Below, one piece after another: positions 30,820-41,278 of a DNA stretch of 64,000 nucleotides. Source of the DNA: Perognathus longimembris pacificus. Taxonomy: Eukaryota > Chordata > Mammalia > Rodentia > Heteromyidae. The first letter of the stretch is position 1, and each line of letters opens with the position of its first letter. The position numbers and the translations under genes were made by a program. The notes below the pieces were generated by a model, which ran no database searches, was not told where the DNA came from, and was given only the letters and a program-made list of their open reading frames with translations. The stretch spans positions 4,142,234 through 4,206,233 of the forward strand of contig NC_063167.1 in NCBI RefSeq assembly GCF_023159225.1. Direction: 5' to 3'.

Positions 30820-31090
30820 CAAAATTCCTTTGCAGATGAACTTGCAGGAGGGAAGGTTTGTTTTGCCTCGTGACTTGGGCCCCTGGCAACCTGTTCTTGT
30901 TGTCCGGGCCCTGGCAGAGCACGCAGAGCCCCTGTTGGCAGGGAGGGCGTGGCAGAGGAAGCATCCACCCCAGGGCAGTGGGGAAGCAAGAAGAGGACAG
31001 GAAGGGGCGGGTCCCAAACCACCCTCCAGTGATCTGGCTGCCTTCTGCCAAGCCCCGCCTCCTCCAGGCCCTGTCACCTGTCAATAGTGC
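30820..31090 (+). mobile_element. Ancient interspersed repeat, family not named
   Basis: GGAAGGTTTGTTTTGCCTCG, then GGGCGTGGCAGAGGAAGC, then CCACCCTCCAGTGATCTGGC and AGCCCCGCCTCCTCC follow the order of a common old mammalian repeat. I can see the resemblance but cannot name the family with certainty. Confidence 0.45.
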
Positions 31091-31295
31091 AACCTAGTGA
31101 CCGCCAGGATGGGTCCAGTCCCGGCGAGGCTGTGGCCATCTTGGTTTGTGTGAGTCCTCAGCACATTTGCCAGAAAATATCCTACCACGCATTTATCAGA
31201 AAACATCCTCATGGTCAAGTGGTGTATGATTGTATGTCAGTGAATTTTGTGATAGCTTGCTATACTCAAACCCATCAGCCTGGCCCTTTTGGGTT

Positions 31296-31524
31296 GGTGC
31301 TGGTCCTGGGGCTTGAACTCTGGGCCTGGATGCTGTCCCTGAGCTTTGGTACTCAAGGCTGGCGCTCTACCACTTGAGCCACAGCTCCACTTCTAGTTTT
31401 CTGGTGGTTCATTGGAGATAAGAGTCTCACTGGCTTTCCTGCCTGGGCCGGCTTTGAACCCTGATCCTCAGGTCTCAGCCTCCTGGGTAGCTAGGATGAC
31501 AGGTGTGAGCCACCTGTACCTGGC
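31296..31524 (-). mobile_element. B1-like/Geo composite SINE
   Basis: Inverted full copy from GGTGCTGGTCCTGGGGCTTG to TGAGCCACCTGTACCTGG. Confidence 0.9.
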
Positions 31525-31554
31525 TCAGATGATAATTCTTAAAATCCAACTGCA

Positions 31555-32445
31555 GTAATAGTCTTAACCATATTCACTTTTGAAAAACTGCCTTCCAAAT
31601 ACGTGTCTATTATTAATTTCAAACTTCCTCTCATTGTGATCAGAAGGTCTTCTCTATGACAAATCATTCTAATTCTTTTAAATTTCTCAACCACACCGTG
31701 AGCACTTGCTTCTAGCTGGAATGTTCTGTAACTTTTCTCCGATAAATGATATCAGCTAGTTCAAGTTGGTTGATGGTATTGTTCACGTTCTGTATTTTAA
31801 TGCTTTTATGTCTACTTACCTTATTCTGTATTTTAATGCTTTTATGTCTACCTACTTTATCAATCGCTACAGGAGGGAGGCGGAAATTCCCAACTATAAT
31901 TGTACATTTGTCTGTTTCTTGTATTTCTATCGTGTTTACTTGCTAGGGATGGAAGCTTTTTTGTTGGGTTCATAAACATCTATGAATCTTACCTCTCGTG
32001 ATCCGTTGCCCTCTTAATCTTCAGGAAGTGATCATCTTTTATCCCCGGCTGTCATTTTCTTATTCTGAAATCTTCTTTGTGATATGGGTAGGAGCCTTCT
32101 CTTTCCTCCCTTCCTTCGTATCCCCCTCCGTTCCCATGCTCGTTCTTTGGACAGGGCAGCCCAGGCCGGTCCCAAACGCTGTCTAATTCATCCGGCTTTG
32201 AGCGTGCTCTTCCTGTCTTAGGGCCCGGAGCTGGATTCTGGGGTGTGCATGGTTTCTTGCTATAATTTCTAATGTTGACATGGGGCATATTTTCTTCCAT
32301 TCTTTTAGCTTTACCTTATTTTTATCTTCCCATGGTTTTGTAGCTAGCATATACTTAGCTCTTTTTAATCCAACGTTTAATCTGTCTTTTAATGGAAGTA
32401 TTTAATCCATGTATTTGTTTATTGACTTTATTGATGGCAGCACTG
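31555..32445 (-). mobile_element. Old L1 ORF2 fragment (RT to endonuclease start)
   Basis: The plus strand is inverted L1: GTTGATGGTATTGTTCACG, CCCAACTATAATTGTACATT, CATAAACATCTATGAATC. At the far end the minus-strand translation gives IHGLNTSIKRQIKRWIKKS, the start of the L1 endonuclease domain. A 45-bp segment (CTGTATTTTAATGCTTTTAT) is duplicated at 31790 and 31828. Confidence 0.75.
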
Positions 32446-32446
32446 A

Positions 32447-32605
32447 AGTACTTACTCGGCAAGTGTTCTACCACCGGAGACGTGTCTCTAGCCCTTTTTG
32501 CTCTGTTGGTTTTTGAGGTGGGGTCTTGCATTTGCCCACGCCATTCTGGATTAAAATCCTTTATTTGTGCTTCCTGCATAGCTGGGATGATAGGTGCCCA
32601 CTTCT
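32447..32605 (-). mobile_element. B1-dID-type SINE
   Basis: Inverted ID-like part (GGCAAGTGTTCTACCACCGG, GCCCTTTTTGCT), then an inverted B1-like part (GAGGTGGGGTCTTGCATTTG, GCATAGCTGGGATGATAGG). It sits at the end of the L1 fragment. Confidence 0.65.
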
Positions 32606-33115
32606 AAGCCAAGTTTTTTTCTCTGTTGAGGCGCGGCCTTCTAAGTTAGTTTGGGGGAGGACAGGGCTGGTCTTCGTCTCCCGGTCCTGGTGTGTGGTTG
32701 GGGTGTCTCTGTGCTTGCTGTGTCCCCTTGCTGTCTTTGCATTGTCCCCTGGTCTTCTGTGTTAACAGAGCTCTCAGGATTCCGTTTCCATCTGCTCGGT
32801 TGACTTGTTAAGTACAACTGTTGTGGTGGTGGTGTCTCTTCTAGAACGCACAGGCGACCTGCCCCCATCCGGGGCTGGGAGAGGCTATCTCACTTAACAG
32901 GGGGTCGAAGAAGATGTAGCGCATTTTCATTTCTTTCTTTTCACTTTCTTATTCTTCTCACCCCTTTTATTTCTAGATACTATACATTTCACAATTCATT
33001 GTCACTAGTCTTGCATTGTTTGCCTTTAAAGAAATTTAAATAATAAAAAACATCTTTATATGAAGCCACAGTTACCATTCTAGGTTTTTATCCCCCACCC
33101 CCTTCATTTTTTTGA
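32606..33115. other. Unique or old LINE sequence, no gene seen
   Basis: 32620-32880 is mixed. 32920-33090 is T-rich (TTTAAAGAAATTTAAATAAT) and may belong to the L1 upstream, but it was not matched. Confidence 0.3.
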
Positions 33116-33284
33116 CACTATACTGGAATTGGCGCCCACCACCTGAGCCTCAGCTCCACTTCCAGATTTTTGATGGTTAATTGGCAATAAGAGTTTCACG
33201 AACTTTCCTGCCGGGCTGCTTTGAACCATGATCCTCAGATCTCAGCCTCCTGAGTAGCTAGGATGGCAGGCATGAGCCCCTCTA
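33116..33284 (-). mobile_element. B1-like/Geo composite SINE, Geo end missing
   Basis: Inverted copy beginning within Geo (CCACCTGAGCCTCAGCTCCA) with a full left part. Confidence 0.8.
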
Positions 33285-33462
33285 CTGTTTTTTTTTTTAA
33301 TTTTATTTTATTTACTTTTGTGGCAACCAGTTTCTGTTAATTTCACCAGTATATCAGTCACCTTGGATTGAATATTAGATTTTTCATTGCTAGAAGTTTT
33401 GCTTGAGTGTGTTTAATATTTCTGTGGTTTGAAATGTTTAGTTGTTTTTTTCTTTTTCTCTT

Positions 33463-33680
33463 TCAGAACTGGGCCTTGAACTCAGGGGCCTGGCACGTGG
33501 CTTTCTTACTCACGGCTAACACTATACCACTTGGGTCACGCCTCAAGCCCAGTCTTTTGCTGGTTAACTGGCAATGGAATCTTGCAGACATCTCTGCCGG
33601 GCTGGCTTTAAATTGTGTGATTCTCAAGCTGCAGCTTCTCAATAGCTAGGATCACAGGTGTGAGCCACTGGTGTCCGGCT
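33463..33680 (-). mobile_element. B1-like/Geo composite SINE
   Basis: Inverted copy from CAGAACTGGGCCTTGAACTC to GAGCCACTGGTGTCCGGC. Confidence 0.85.
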
Positions 33681-33865
33681 TATCAGGAATTCTTAAGTAC
33701 ACTGGGTGAGATTGGGAGTGTGTATGTGGATTTCTTTAAGTGCATGAATGGAGATAAAAGTGGTAGCATAGTCTCTTCTAGTTCTGACCCCCGCAGTTTA
33801 ACCCACCATTGCTTTTGTTCTAGAAATATAAATACCAGCACTCCCAAAAAGGAAAATTACTTTTG

Positions 33866-33922
33866 TATGTGTGTGCGTGCATGTGTGCGTTGTGTGTGTG
33901 TGTGTGTGTGTGTGTGTGCATG
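33866..33922. repeat. (GT)n microsatellite
   Basis: GTGTGTGCGTGCATGTGTGC followed by GT units, close to the tail side of the next SINE. Confidence 0.9.
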
Positions 33923-33928
33923 CATACA

Positions 33929-34137
33929 TCCCAGGCCTAAGGCTTGAACTCAGGGCCTGGCACTGTCCCTGAGCTTTTGTAATCAAGGCTAGCACTCTAC
34001 CATTTCCAGCTTTTTGGTTCTTAATTTGAGACAAAAGTCACACACACTTTCCAGCTTGGGCTGGCTTTGAACCGCAATCCTTAGATCTCAGAATCCCGAG
34101 TAGCTAGGATTACAGGCGTGACCCACTGGCGCTTGAC
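33929..34137 (-). mobile_element. B1-like/Geo composite SINE
   Basis: Inverted copy from CCCAGGCCTAAGGCTTGAAC to CGTGACCCACTGGCGCTTGA. Confidence 0.85.
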
Positions 34138-34719
34138 TTTCTGCATGTTTTATAAAGATGTGTTTGACCTCACAATCCCCTAAAAGGGACCATGCTTTTG
34201 GAACTGCTGTTCTAAAGATACTCTTGTATCTCTACACAGAGGTGTGTGCACAAAAATATTTTTTGTAGTATTGGTTATACAAATTCAAATTTGAAAGCAA
34301 TTTAAGTGGTCCTCAGTAGTAGAATGAATATATATAGTAGTATACTAGTAGAATAGAATAGTATACAGCAGTTAAAATGAATAAGCTGAAGCCATTGTAT
34401 GTAGACATAGAAAGATGAAAAAAAAATGGCAGCAGGAAGAAAACATTTTGGGAAGAATCGTATCACACAGGACTGTTTATACAAGCTTCAAGCATACACG
34501 CATATGTTATTTGTGGAGCTAGTGGCTCTTTGTGAGTGGGAAGTTGGAGAATGGGGTGGGGCAGGCACAGATAAAAACCTCAGCTGGGTCTATGATTCTT
34601 TTAAAACACACATCTGAGGTTATCAGGTGAAATACCGTGGATGGAAACCATGGTTGGTGTGGGTGTGTGCGTTGCTAGTGCAGTGGCCCCTTGAGAATTT
34701 GGAAAACTCCATCTCTTTC
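34138..34719. other. AT-rich sequence, no gene seen
   Basis: Includes an AATATATATAGTAGTATAC patch at 34327-34370. Possibly an old LINE fragment (TGCACAAAAATATTTTTTGT), unassigned. Confidence 0.35.
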
Positions 34720-35890
34720 CTCACCACCACGATGCCACCACCACCATCATCACTACTGCCGTTACTGCCACCATCACCATCAGCATCATCACTACCACCG
34801 TTACCATCACCATCACCATCATCACTACCACTGTTACCACCACCATCACCATCACCATCATCACTACCACTGTTACCACCACCATCACCATCGCCATCAT
34901 CACTACCACTGTTACCGCCACCATCACCATCACCATCATCACTACCACCGTTACCATCACCATCAGCATCACCATCATCACTACCACTGTTACCACCACC
35001 ATCACCATCACCATCATCACTACCACTGTTACCACCACCATCACCATCGCCATCATCACTACCACTGTTACCATCACCATCACCATCGCCATCATCACTA
35101 CCACTGTTACCCGCCACCATCACCATCACCATCATCACTACCACCGTTACCATCACCATCAGCATCACCATCATCACTACCAACCGTTACCATCACCATC
35201 ACCATCATCACTACCACTGTTACCACCACCATTGCCATCACCATCATCACTACCACCGTTACCACCATCACCATCACCATCATCACTACCACCGTTACCA
35301 TCACCATCATCACTACCACCATTACTACCACCATCACCATCACCATCATCACTACCGCTGTTACCACCACCATCATCACTACCACTGTTACCACCACCAT
35401 CACCATCAGCATCATCACTACCACCGTTACCATCACCATCATCACTACCCGCCATTACCACCACCATCACCATCACCAAAATCACTACCACTGTTACCAT
35501 CACCATCACCATCACCATGATCACTACCACCATTACCACCACCATTGCCAACACCATCATCACTACCACCGTTACCATCACCATCATCACTACCGCCGTT
35601 ACCACCACCATCATCACTACCACCGTTACCATCATCACTACCGCTGTTACCCACCACCATCACCATCATCACTACCACCATTACCATCACCATCACCATC
35701 ATCACTACTGCCATTACCACCACCATTACCATCACCATCATCACTACCACCATTACCATCACCATCATCACTACTACCGTTACCATCACCATCATCACTA
35801 CCACCATTACCACCACCATCATCACTACCACCATTACCATCACTGTCACCATCATCACTACCGCTGTTACCACCACCATCACCATTATCA
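34720..35890. repeat. 1.2-kb CAC/CAT-based minisatellite
   Basis: Roughly 36-bp units made of CAC, CAT, CTA, CCG/CTG, GTT triplets (CACCATCATCACTACCAC, then CGTTAC), repeated about 32 times with 3-nt step variation in unit length. Because every indel is a multiple of three over long stretches, stop-free frames result: His/Thr/Ser-rich frames on the plus strand (34691-36169 and 34627-35520) and Met/Val or Gly/Asp frames on the minus strand. Compositional repetition in several frames argues against a protein. Confidence 0.95.
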
Positions 35891-36719
35891 AATATAGACA
35901 ATGCACAGTGGGTCCTCAATTCCACATGGAGAGCACTGCTGGGGCCCTACCGGCCCCCTTTGATGGGGACACCGAGATGGGCCAGCCATGGACCTGGCCA
36001 CACATCCAGCTGGGAGGCAAGGTCACCCTGGCTCAGTGGCGGGGACCGCCCGCACTCGGGAAGGCTGAGTGACTCGCCTGTCACCCTACGGTGGTTGGGA
36101 TCTGAAGTCGCTCTGGAACCCGGGTCTGGGGCTCCGGGTTGGAGCCCCTCCCGCACCTGCCACCGCTAGTGGCTCCGTGCGGTGGAATGCCCTTGCGTCT
36201 TCCTCTCCTCCGCTTCTCTTCTCTTTCTGGCATGGCTCCCTGCGCTTCTGCTAAGAGCCAGCCAGCTGCAGCAATTGCATTAATGTTGCTACAGCAACGG
36301 TGCTGCAGCGGTATTATAGCTTCCAGGCAGTGTTGGGGGCCGCAGTGTGCAGTGCGGGGGGGGGGGGACCGTCTGGGGGCCGCAGTGTGCAGTGGGGGGC
36401 TTTCTGGGGACCACCGTGCTCTTGTCCTAGAAGCTGCCCTCAAGGAGGCTGTGTTCCAGGGAGGCCTTAGAAGTCTGGGCTGGTGCTCACCGCCTGTTAC
36501 GGGGAGACGTCCTAACTGGTTCTATAATGGAGTCATTGATAATGTTTTAGGTAATAAAACAAAAGGACCTGTTGGGGTTGTTGATAGTACTATCCTTCGG
36601 ACATGTCAAGCATGGTCTCAAGACTCACTTGAGCTAATTGCGTGGGTGATGGAAAGGGAGAGATGCTGTGCGAGCTCATTTGTGGACTTCCCTCCACTGG
36701 CAGCTTCCTGACAGGGGGG
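35891..36719. other. Unique sequence, no gene confirmed
   Basis: GC-rich to 36490, with a GGGGGCCGCAGTGTGCAGTG duplication near 36337 and 36375 around a G run (36356-36368). From 36500 to 36670 it becomes AT-rich and repeat-free with an open plus-strand frame; no domain was recognised. Confidence 0.35.
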
Positions 36720-37010
36720 GCGTGGAGATCGAACCCTCGGCTCGCGTTCGTGGGTCGAGGAGACGAGCCCGGGGTTCATCGAGTTTACAGCAGGAGCTGG
36801 AGGGCTCGCTCGTGTTCCGCGGGTGTGGGGTCCACCTGCCCGCTCCCCGCAGACCCGGGAGGGAGGCAGCGCCCGGGTGCCTTCTCCGACGCGTGGACAC
36901 GGACGCGCGCCGTGGCCGCGTGTGTCACTGCGGGTCCAGGGCCCGCGGGGTCCACCAGCGAGCACGGGCTCGCGCGTGACGGTGCACTCAGAAAATGGCG
37001 TCGCGTACAG
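36720..37010. other. CpG-rich block (candidate CpG island)
   Basis: Dense CpG (CTCGCGTTCGTGGGTCGAGG, GACGCGTGGACACGGACGCG, GGGCTCGCGCGTGACG). No TATA or splice signals were recognised. It could be a distal element or an unrecognised first exon. Confidence 0.5.
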
Positions 37011-37110
37011 CCGGGAGAAGGGCTACGGAAGTCAGGCACAGGGACTGGAACCCACCCGGGACCCGCTGCGAGTTCAATCCCCAGAACCACCACCCGACAA
37101 TGGTGGAGAC
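37011..37110 (+). mobile_element. Decayed ID-like SINE, tentative
   Basis: CTGCGAGTTCAATCCCCAGA resembles an ID/tRNA-Ala box B region and 3' end. The 5' half is not convincing. Confidence 0.3.
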
Positions 37111-37399
37111 CCGCATACACAACCACATAGACAGCCACGCAGAAAGGGATCGCCGCAGTATTACATCGCCAACAACTCCGCATTTCCTTTCTTGTTTATA
37201 CTTTCAGTTGGAAACACTTCAAACCACTAGTGAAGTTGGAAGGATGTTGCCACAAAACCGACCTGCCCGCCGGCATGGTCCCGCCTGGCTGGGCGCAGCC
37301 TCTGCCCGGCTGCCGGGCTGAGGGCGTTGAGTCGTTTTGAGCCCAAGTCCCCTCTCCGCCGAGCTCTTAGCGTGCAGGCCTGTCTGTCGCGCCTTGGAG

Positions 37400-38735
37400 T
37401 TCACAGCGCTGTTGGAGACATAGCTTTTGTGATAATACAGTGTGGCTTGTTCTCATTTGTGTAACAGTCGAAGGGCAGGGGGCTTCAAGGACCGTAGCAA
37501 AGCACGTCTGTTGATCCTTTTTGAGCAAAAGCGCTCCCGAGCAGTGCAAGCTTTTATTGCATGCTTCTAAATTTGCACGAGTTACACCATTAACTGTATT
37601 GGAGTGTGACATCACAGCCACTTTCCTCCTCCTCCTCCTCCTCCCCATCTCCCCCCTCCTCCGCCTCCTCCCCCCTTTTTCTAGGGAGACTCTAAAAAGC
37701 CTTGAGGCCTCTCAACCCGCTAGCCCGGGCCTCTTCTTCTGCCCTATCGTGTAAGACTCTCATTGTAGCCAACTATTGAAAAACAAATGGAGGCAAGGTA
37801 GGGGCCGCTGACCTCCAGGGGTGTTTTCATTCTGTGAGGTTCTCTAAGCTTAATTGGCACGTGTCAGCCCGGTGAAGGGAGGGGAATTGCCTTGAGATCT
37901 GGAAGCGAAAGTTCTCGAAGGCAGAGAGAGGGGCCCTGTTCAGGAGCTGAAACCACTTGCTATTTTTCCCTTCCTTTCCGTGGGCTGGGGGTGTGGGAAG
38001 GAAAGCGAGCAGCCTATAGGGACTGGGGGTGTCAGGCCAGAAATACCCAGGGCGCGCTTTCCTGGAAAGGCAGAGAGGCGAGTCATTTCGGTTGCCTTCT
38101 CTTTTGTCTGGGGGTGTGCGCGCTGCAGGTTCTGCTCGGAGTTGGGAGAAGTCCATTAGAAGTGACAAAACATTTTTTTTTTTTATATTGAGAGAGAAAG
38201 GAATCGGGGAACTTTCAGAGCTTTGCAGTACTTATTTTTAAATATGTTCAGTGCTATCATAAGCCTTGGATCCCTCCGTCTCCATTAGGTAAATGGATTT
38301 TACAATTGCAAAGCAATGACTTATTCTTTTTTTGGAGGGGGCGCGGGGGAGATTGGCACTCACAGCAATTCCAACTTTCAAGTGGAATTTTAGGCACAGT
38401 GGGTTCCAAAATGCTAACTGTGAATTTTTTTTTTTTTTGGCTGTTAGCGTTGTGTAATAAAGTTTCAAGTTTCAGAAGCGGCCAGCATATTTCAATGTAA
38501 TCTACGGCTGTGGTGTCGTCGCTTGTTGATAGCAGAATGCCGGGGCCACAGAGACGTGCTCACGATGTAAATAATTTGTGGATTATAAGTTGTCTCAACA
38601 CGGCGTGCGCGTGATCGGCTGCAATAAAATTGCCTGGCTCTGGTTTTCCATGACGGACTGTAATGGGCTCCGCGGAGTCCTGAAGAGTCGAGTGTGTAAA
38701 TAATCTGCATTTTAAAATTGTCTTAAGTGCGCATA
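37400..38735. other. Repeat-free AT-rich region, cluster of candidate conserved noncoding elements
   Basis: No SINE or LINE signature for 1.3 kb in a window where SINEs occur every 1-2 kb. Notable blocks are 37405-37470, 37540-37620 (TTTGCACGAGTTACACCATT), 37840-37870 (TAAGCTTAATTGGCACG) and 38440-38735 (GTAAATAATTTGTGGATTAT, GTAAATAATCTGCATTTTAA). A CCT tract interrupts at 37622-37680. Frames of about 100 codons exist on both strands, without domains. Confidence 0.4.
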
Positions 38736-39431
38736 GTCCATGGGCGATGGCTCCTCGGGATCCGTTCCTGTTGCACTTGGTGTGCGGGAAGCCCGGCTGC
38801 GGCCTGCTTCTCCTCACGCCAGCACGCCCCCTGCCCGCTCGCCTGCTCCCCACCAAGCCCTGCCACGGGTTCTGGCCCAGCCCTGGCTTTCAAAGTGGAG
38901 GGTGGTGAACACAGCCAGGCACCCTGCAGATGAAAATCCAGGCTCGGGGCCTTCTACCTCTCCCTTTTTTAAAAAAATTTAATTTATTAATTGAACACAA
39001 ATTTTTTTGACAAGGTGTTGTGCAAAAAGGGTACAGTTACATAGTAGGGCAGTGTGTACATTTCTTGTGATATCTTACCCCCTGTTTTTCTATCTCTTCT
39101 CTAGGTCAGGTAGACATATATACAATATACAATGTACCAAGAACATATACAGTAGCCACGTGGCCAAGCCCAAGAAAGTTCGCCTAGGGCTTTAAATGTA
39201 ATGTCGATATTAGACAATATGTCGAAAGTAGTCTTGTATGAACGTACATACCTAGCTTTTGAGCTATTGTATTCCCCTGAGAGGTCGATTTTTGACCTTT
39301 ATATGTTGAGTAGTTGTTTGGTTTTAGTTACATACTGTTGGGTCGCTGACCCAAACCTGTGGGAAATACCATTTGACAGGCAGTTTTTGGTTTCACAGAC
39401 CTGGTCTCTACTGTCTCTCCGTCTCCCTTTG

Positions 39432-40344
39432 TTAACAGTCATATGTCAAGGAGATCATGCCCCTTTGTTTTCTGTGTTCTGGGCTTGTCTCGCTCAACAT
39501 TATTTGTTCAAGTTCTGACCATTTCCCTGCGAATACCAATATTTCACCATTCCTAATCACTATGTAGTATTCCATTGTGTATAGGTACCATATTTTTTGG
39601 ATCCATTCATCTGTGGAGGGGCATCTGGGTTGTTTCCATATTTTGGCTATTGTGAATTGTGCCGCGATAAACATGGAAGTACAAATGTCTTTTTGGTATC
39701 TTGGGACCTGCTGTTTAGGATAGATGCCTAGGAGTGGTATGGATGGGTCATAAGGTAGGTCTAGGGCTGGGGATATGGCCTAGTGGCAAGAGCGCTTGCC
39801 TCGTATACTTGAAGTCCTGGGTTTGATTCCCCAGCACCACATGTACAGAAAATGGCCAGAAGTGGCGCTGTGACTCAAGTGGCAGAGTGCTAGCCTTGAG
39901 CAAAAAGGAGCCAGGGACAGTGCTCAGGCCCTGAGTCCAAGGCCCAGGACTGGGAAAAAAAAAAAAAAATAGGGTAGGTCTATATTGAGCTTTTGAGAAA
40001 CCTCCATACTGTTCTCCAAAGTGGTTGTACTAATTTGCACTCCCACCAACAATGGAGAAGGGTTCCTCTTTCCCTGCACCCCCTCCAGCATTTGTTGTTG
40101 CCTGAGTTCAGAGTATAGGCCATTCTAACTGGGGTGAGGTGGTATCTCAGGGTTGTTTTTATTTGCATTTCCTTTACTGCCAGGGATGTTGAACATTTCC
40201 TCATATGTTTCTTTGCCATTTTTATATCTTCTCTTGTGAAGTCTCTCATTGGCTCCTTTGCCCATTTCCTAATTGGTTTATTGGGCTTGGAGGGGCTTAG
40301 TTTTTTGAGTTCTCTGTAGATGACAGATATTAGGCCTTTGTCTG
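39432..40344 (-). pseudogene. L1 ORF2 C-terminal fragment, broken
   Basis: The open frame at 39980-40249 reads through [30 protein letters not shown] and [20 protein letters not shown], the conserved C-terminal region of L1 ORF2p including the Cys-His motif ([15 protein letters not shown]). It continues at 39432-39674 (FTIAKIWKQPRC, YTMEYYIVIRNGE) to a stop. The reverse transcriptase and endonuclease are absent by truncation, and the two halves are separated by the SINE at 39764-39969. The frame extends upstream of the first Met at 40249 (KPIRKWAKEP), so that Met is not a start. No function is expected. Confidence 0.9.
39764..39969 (+). mobile_element. IDL-Geo SINE inside L1
   Basis: Full-length dimer: GGGCTGGGGATATGGCC, box B GGTTTGATTCC, Geo part AGAAGTGGCGCTGTGACTCA, A tail of about 15. 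Exact 10-bp target duplications, GGTAGGTCTA, lie at 39754-39763 and 39973-39982. It is younger than the L1 it interrupts. Confidence 0.95.
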
Positions 40345-40630
40345 CCTCTCCCTTTGATCTTTCTAGAAGCCAGGGGTGGATGGGTGCAGAGTCTGGAGGC
40401 CCCAGTGTTTGTGGGGAGAGGAGAAATCAAAGCAAGCTGGGACCTCACCCCTGGTAGTTGTCTCTGAGCCAGAGCGGGCTCCTGTGGGATTCTCTCTTCA
40501 TGGGATCTGATGGCCAGCCGCCCTCTCTCCACAGCCCCCGCCTGGGACAGCAAAGCGACGGGCTGGACCTGTGGAGGCAGGCAAGAGCTGGTGTGATTGC
40601 AGGGACAACCATTTGCCTAAGGGGGCTAGG

Positions 40631-40631
<1 letters not shown>

Positions 40632-40688
<57 letters not shown>
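40632..40688. repeat. (CA)n microsatellite
   Basis: About 28 perfect CA units, one of the longest uninterrupted dinucleotide tracts in the window. Confidence 0.98.
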
Positions 40689-40689
<1 letters not shown>

Positions 40690-40699
40690 ACCCCATAAC

Positions 40700-41070
40700 A
40701 CAAATCAGAGCCAGAATCTTTTAACGTTTACAATTTTAAATGGAATTCCTGTCGAGTGTCTCTTAAGCTAGATTTATATCTGGTTTTGCACTGAACTGTG
40801 TCGTTATGTGGGGCTGAGAAACTCTTACGAAATTAAGCATAATGCGAAAACATGCTGAAAAGACAGTTCTGCAGAAATGTGAAGCATTATTATGTTGTAG
40901 AATATTGGAGTGAAGGAATATGCATAAAGGCACAATTACCACGGACGTTTTCCTTTTAATGACCCTTGTAGCATCCTTGGCAGGAAGGCTTGCTGATGTC
41001 TCCTCACAGATAAAGGAACTTTGAGACAATATTGATACTGCACCTCCATTCTGAGCTCCCAAGAACATCA
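40700..41070. other. AT-rich repeat-free island, candidate conserved noncoding element
   Basis: TACGAAATTAAGCATAATGC, AATATGCATAAAGGCACAAT and similar AT-rich motifs without repeat signatures. A minus-strand frame (40763-41095) has no recognised domain. Confidence 0.35.
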
Positions 41071-41240
41071 GGAGAGAGACTCTGTCTGTCCTCATGTTCC
41101 TGACAGCAAGGCCTCCCTCTCCTGGCTCATGCTAGCCAGGGGCTTGGGAGACTCTGTTATTAGTGTCTAGAGATTTGACTCACATGGCCATACTATGTCT
41201 GTGTGCACGAAGGGTGCTGATCACATGCGTAAGGATGAAC

Positions 41241-41278
41241 TTCTAGAAACTTCTGGGAGCTTCTAGAAACTTCTAGAA
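41241..41278. promoter_or_regulatory. Eight-slot heat-shock-element-like array
   Basis: TTC and GAA blocks alternate in exact 5-nt register: TTC 41241, GAA 41246, TTC 41251, GGA (imperfect) 41256, TTC 41261, GAA 41266, TTC 41271, GAA 41276. Seven of eight slots are perfect. HSF1 binds alternating nGAAn/nTTCn units, usually three. Confidence 0.55.

Larger units (their letters stand above)
38968..40344 (-). mobile_element. 5'-truncated L1 with target duplications
   Basis: Inverted L1 3' end: a 3' UTR (38968-39430) and the ORF2 C-terminal region (39432-40344). An 11-bp target duplication, CCTCTCCCTTT, flanks it at 38957-38967 and 40345-40355. The element is truncated inside ORF2, as is usual for target-primed reverse transcription, and is interrupted by an IDL-Geo SINE at 39764. 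Confidence 0.9.

Noticed and set aside
34627..36169. Long frames (up to 492 codons) on plus and minus strands
   Set aside because: They are made of a triplet-based minisatellite, are open in several frames on both strands, and have no domains or splice context.
36139..36711. A 190-codon plus-strand frame near a CpG-rich block, considered as a first exon
   Set aside because: No splice donor with supporting context or conserved protein could be recognised; overlapping minus frames are open as well.
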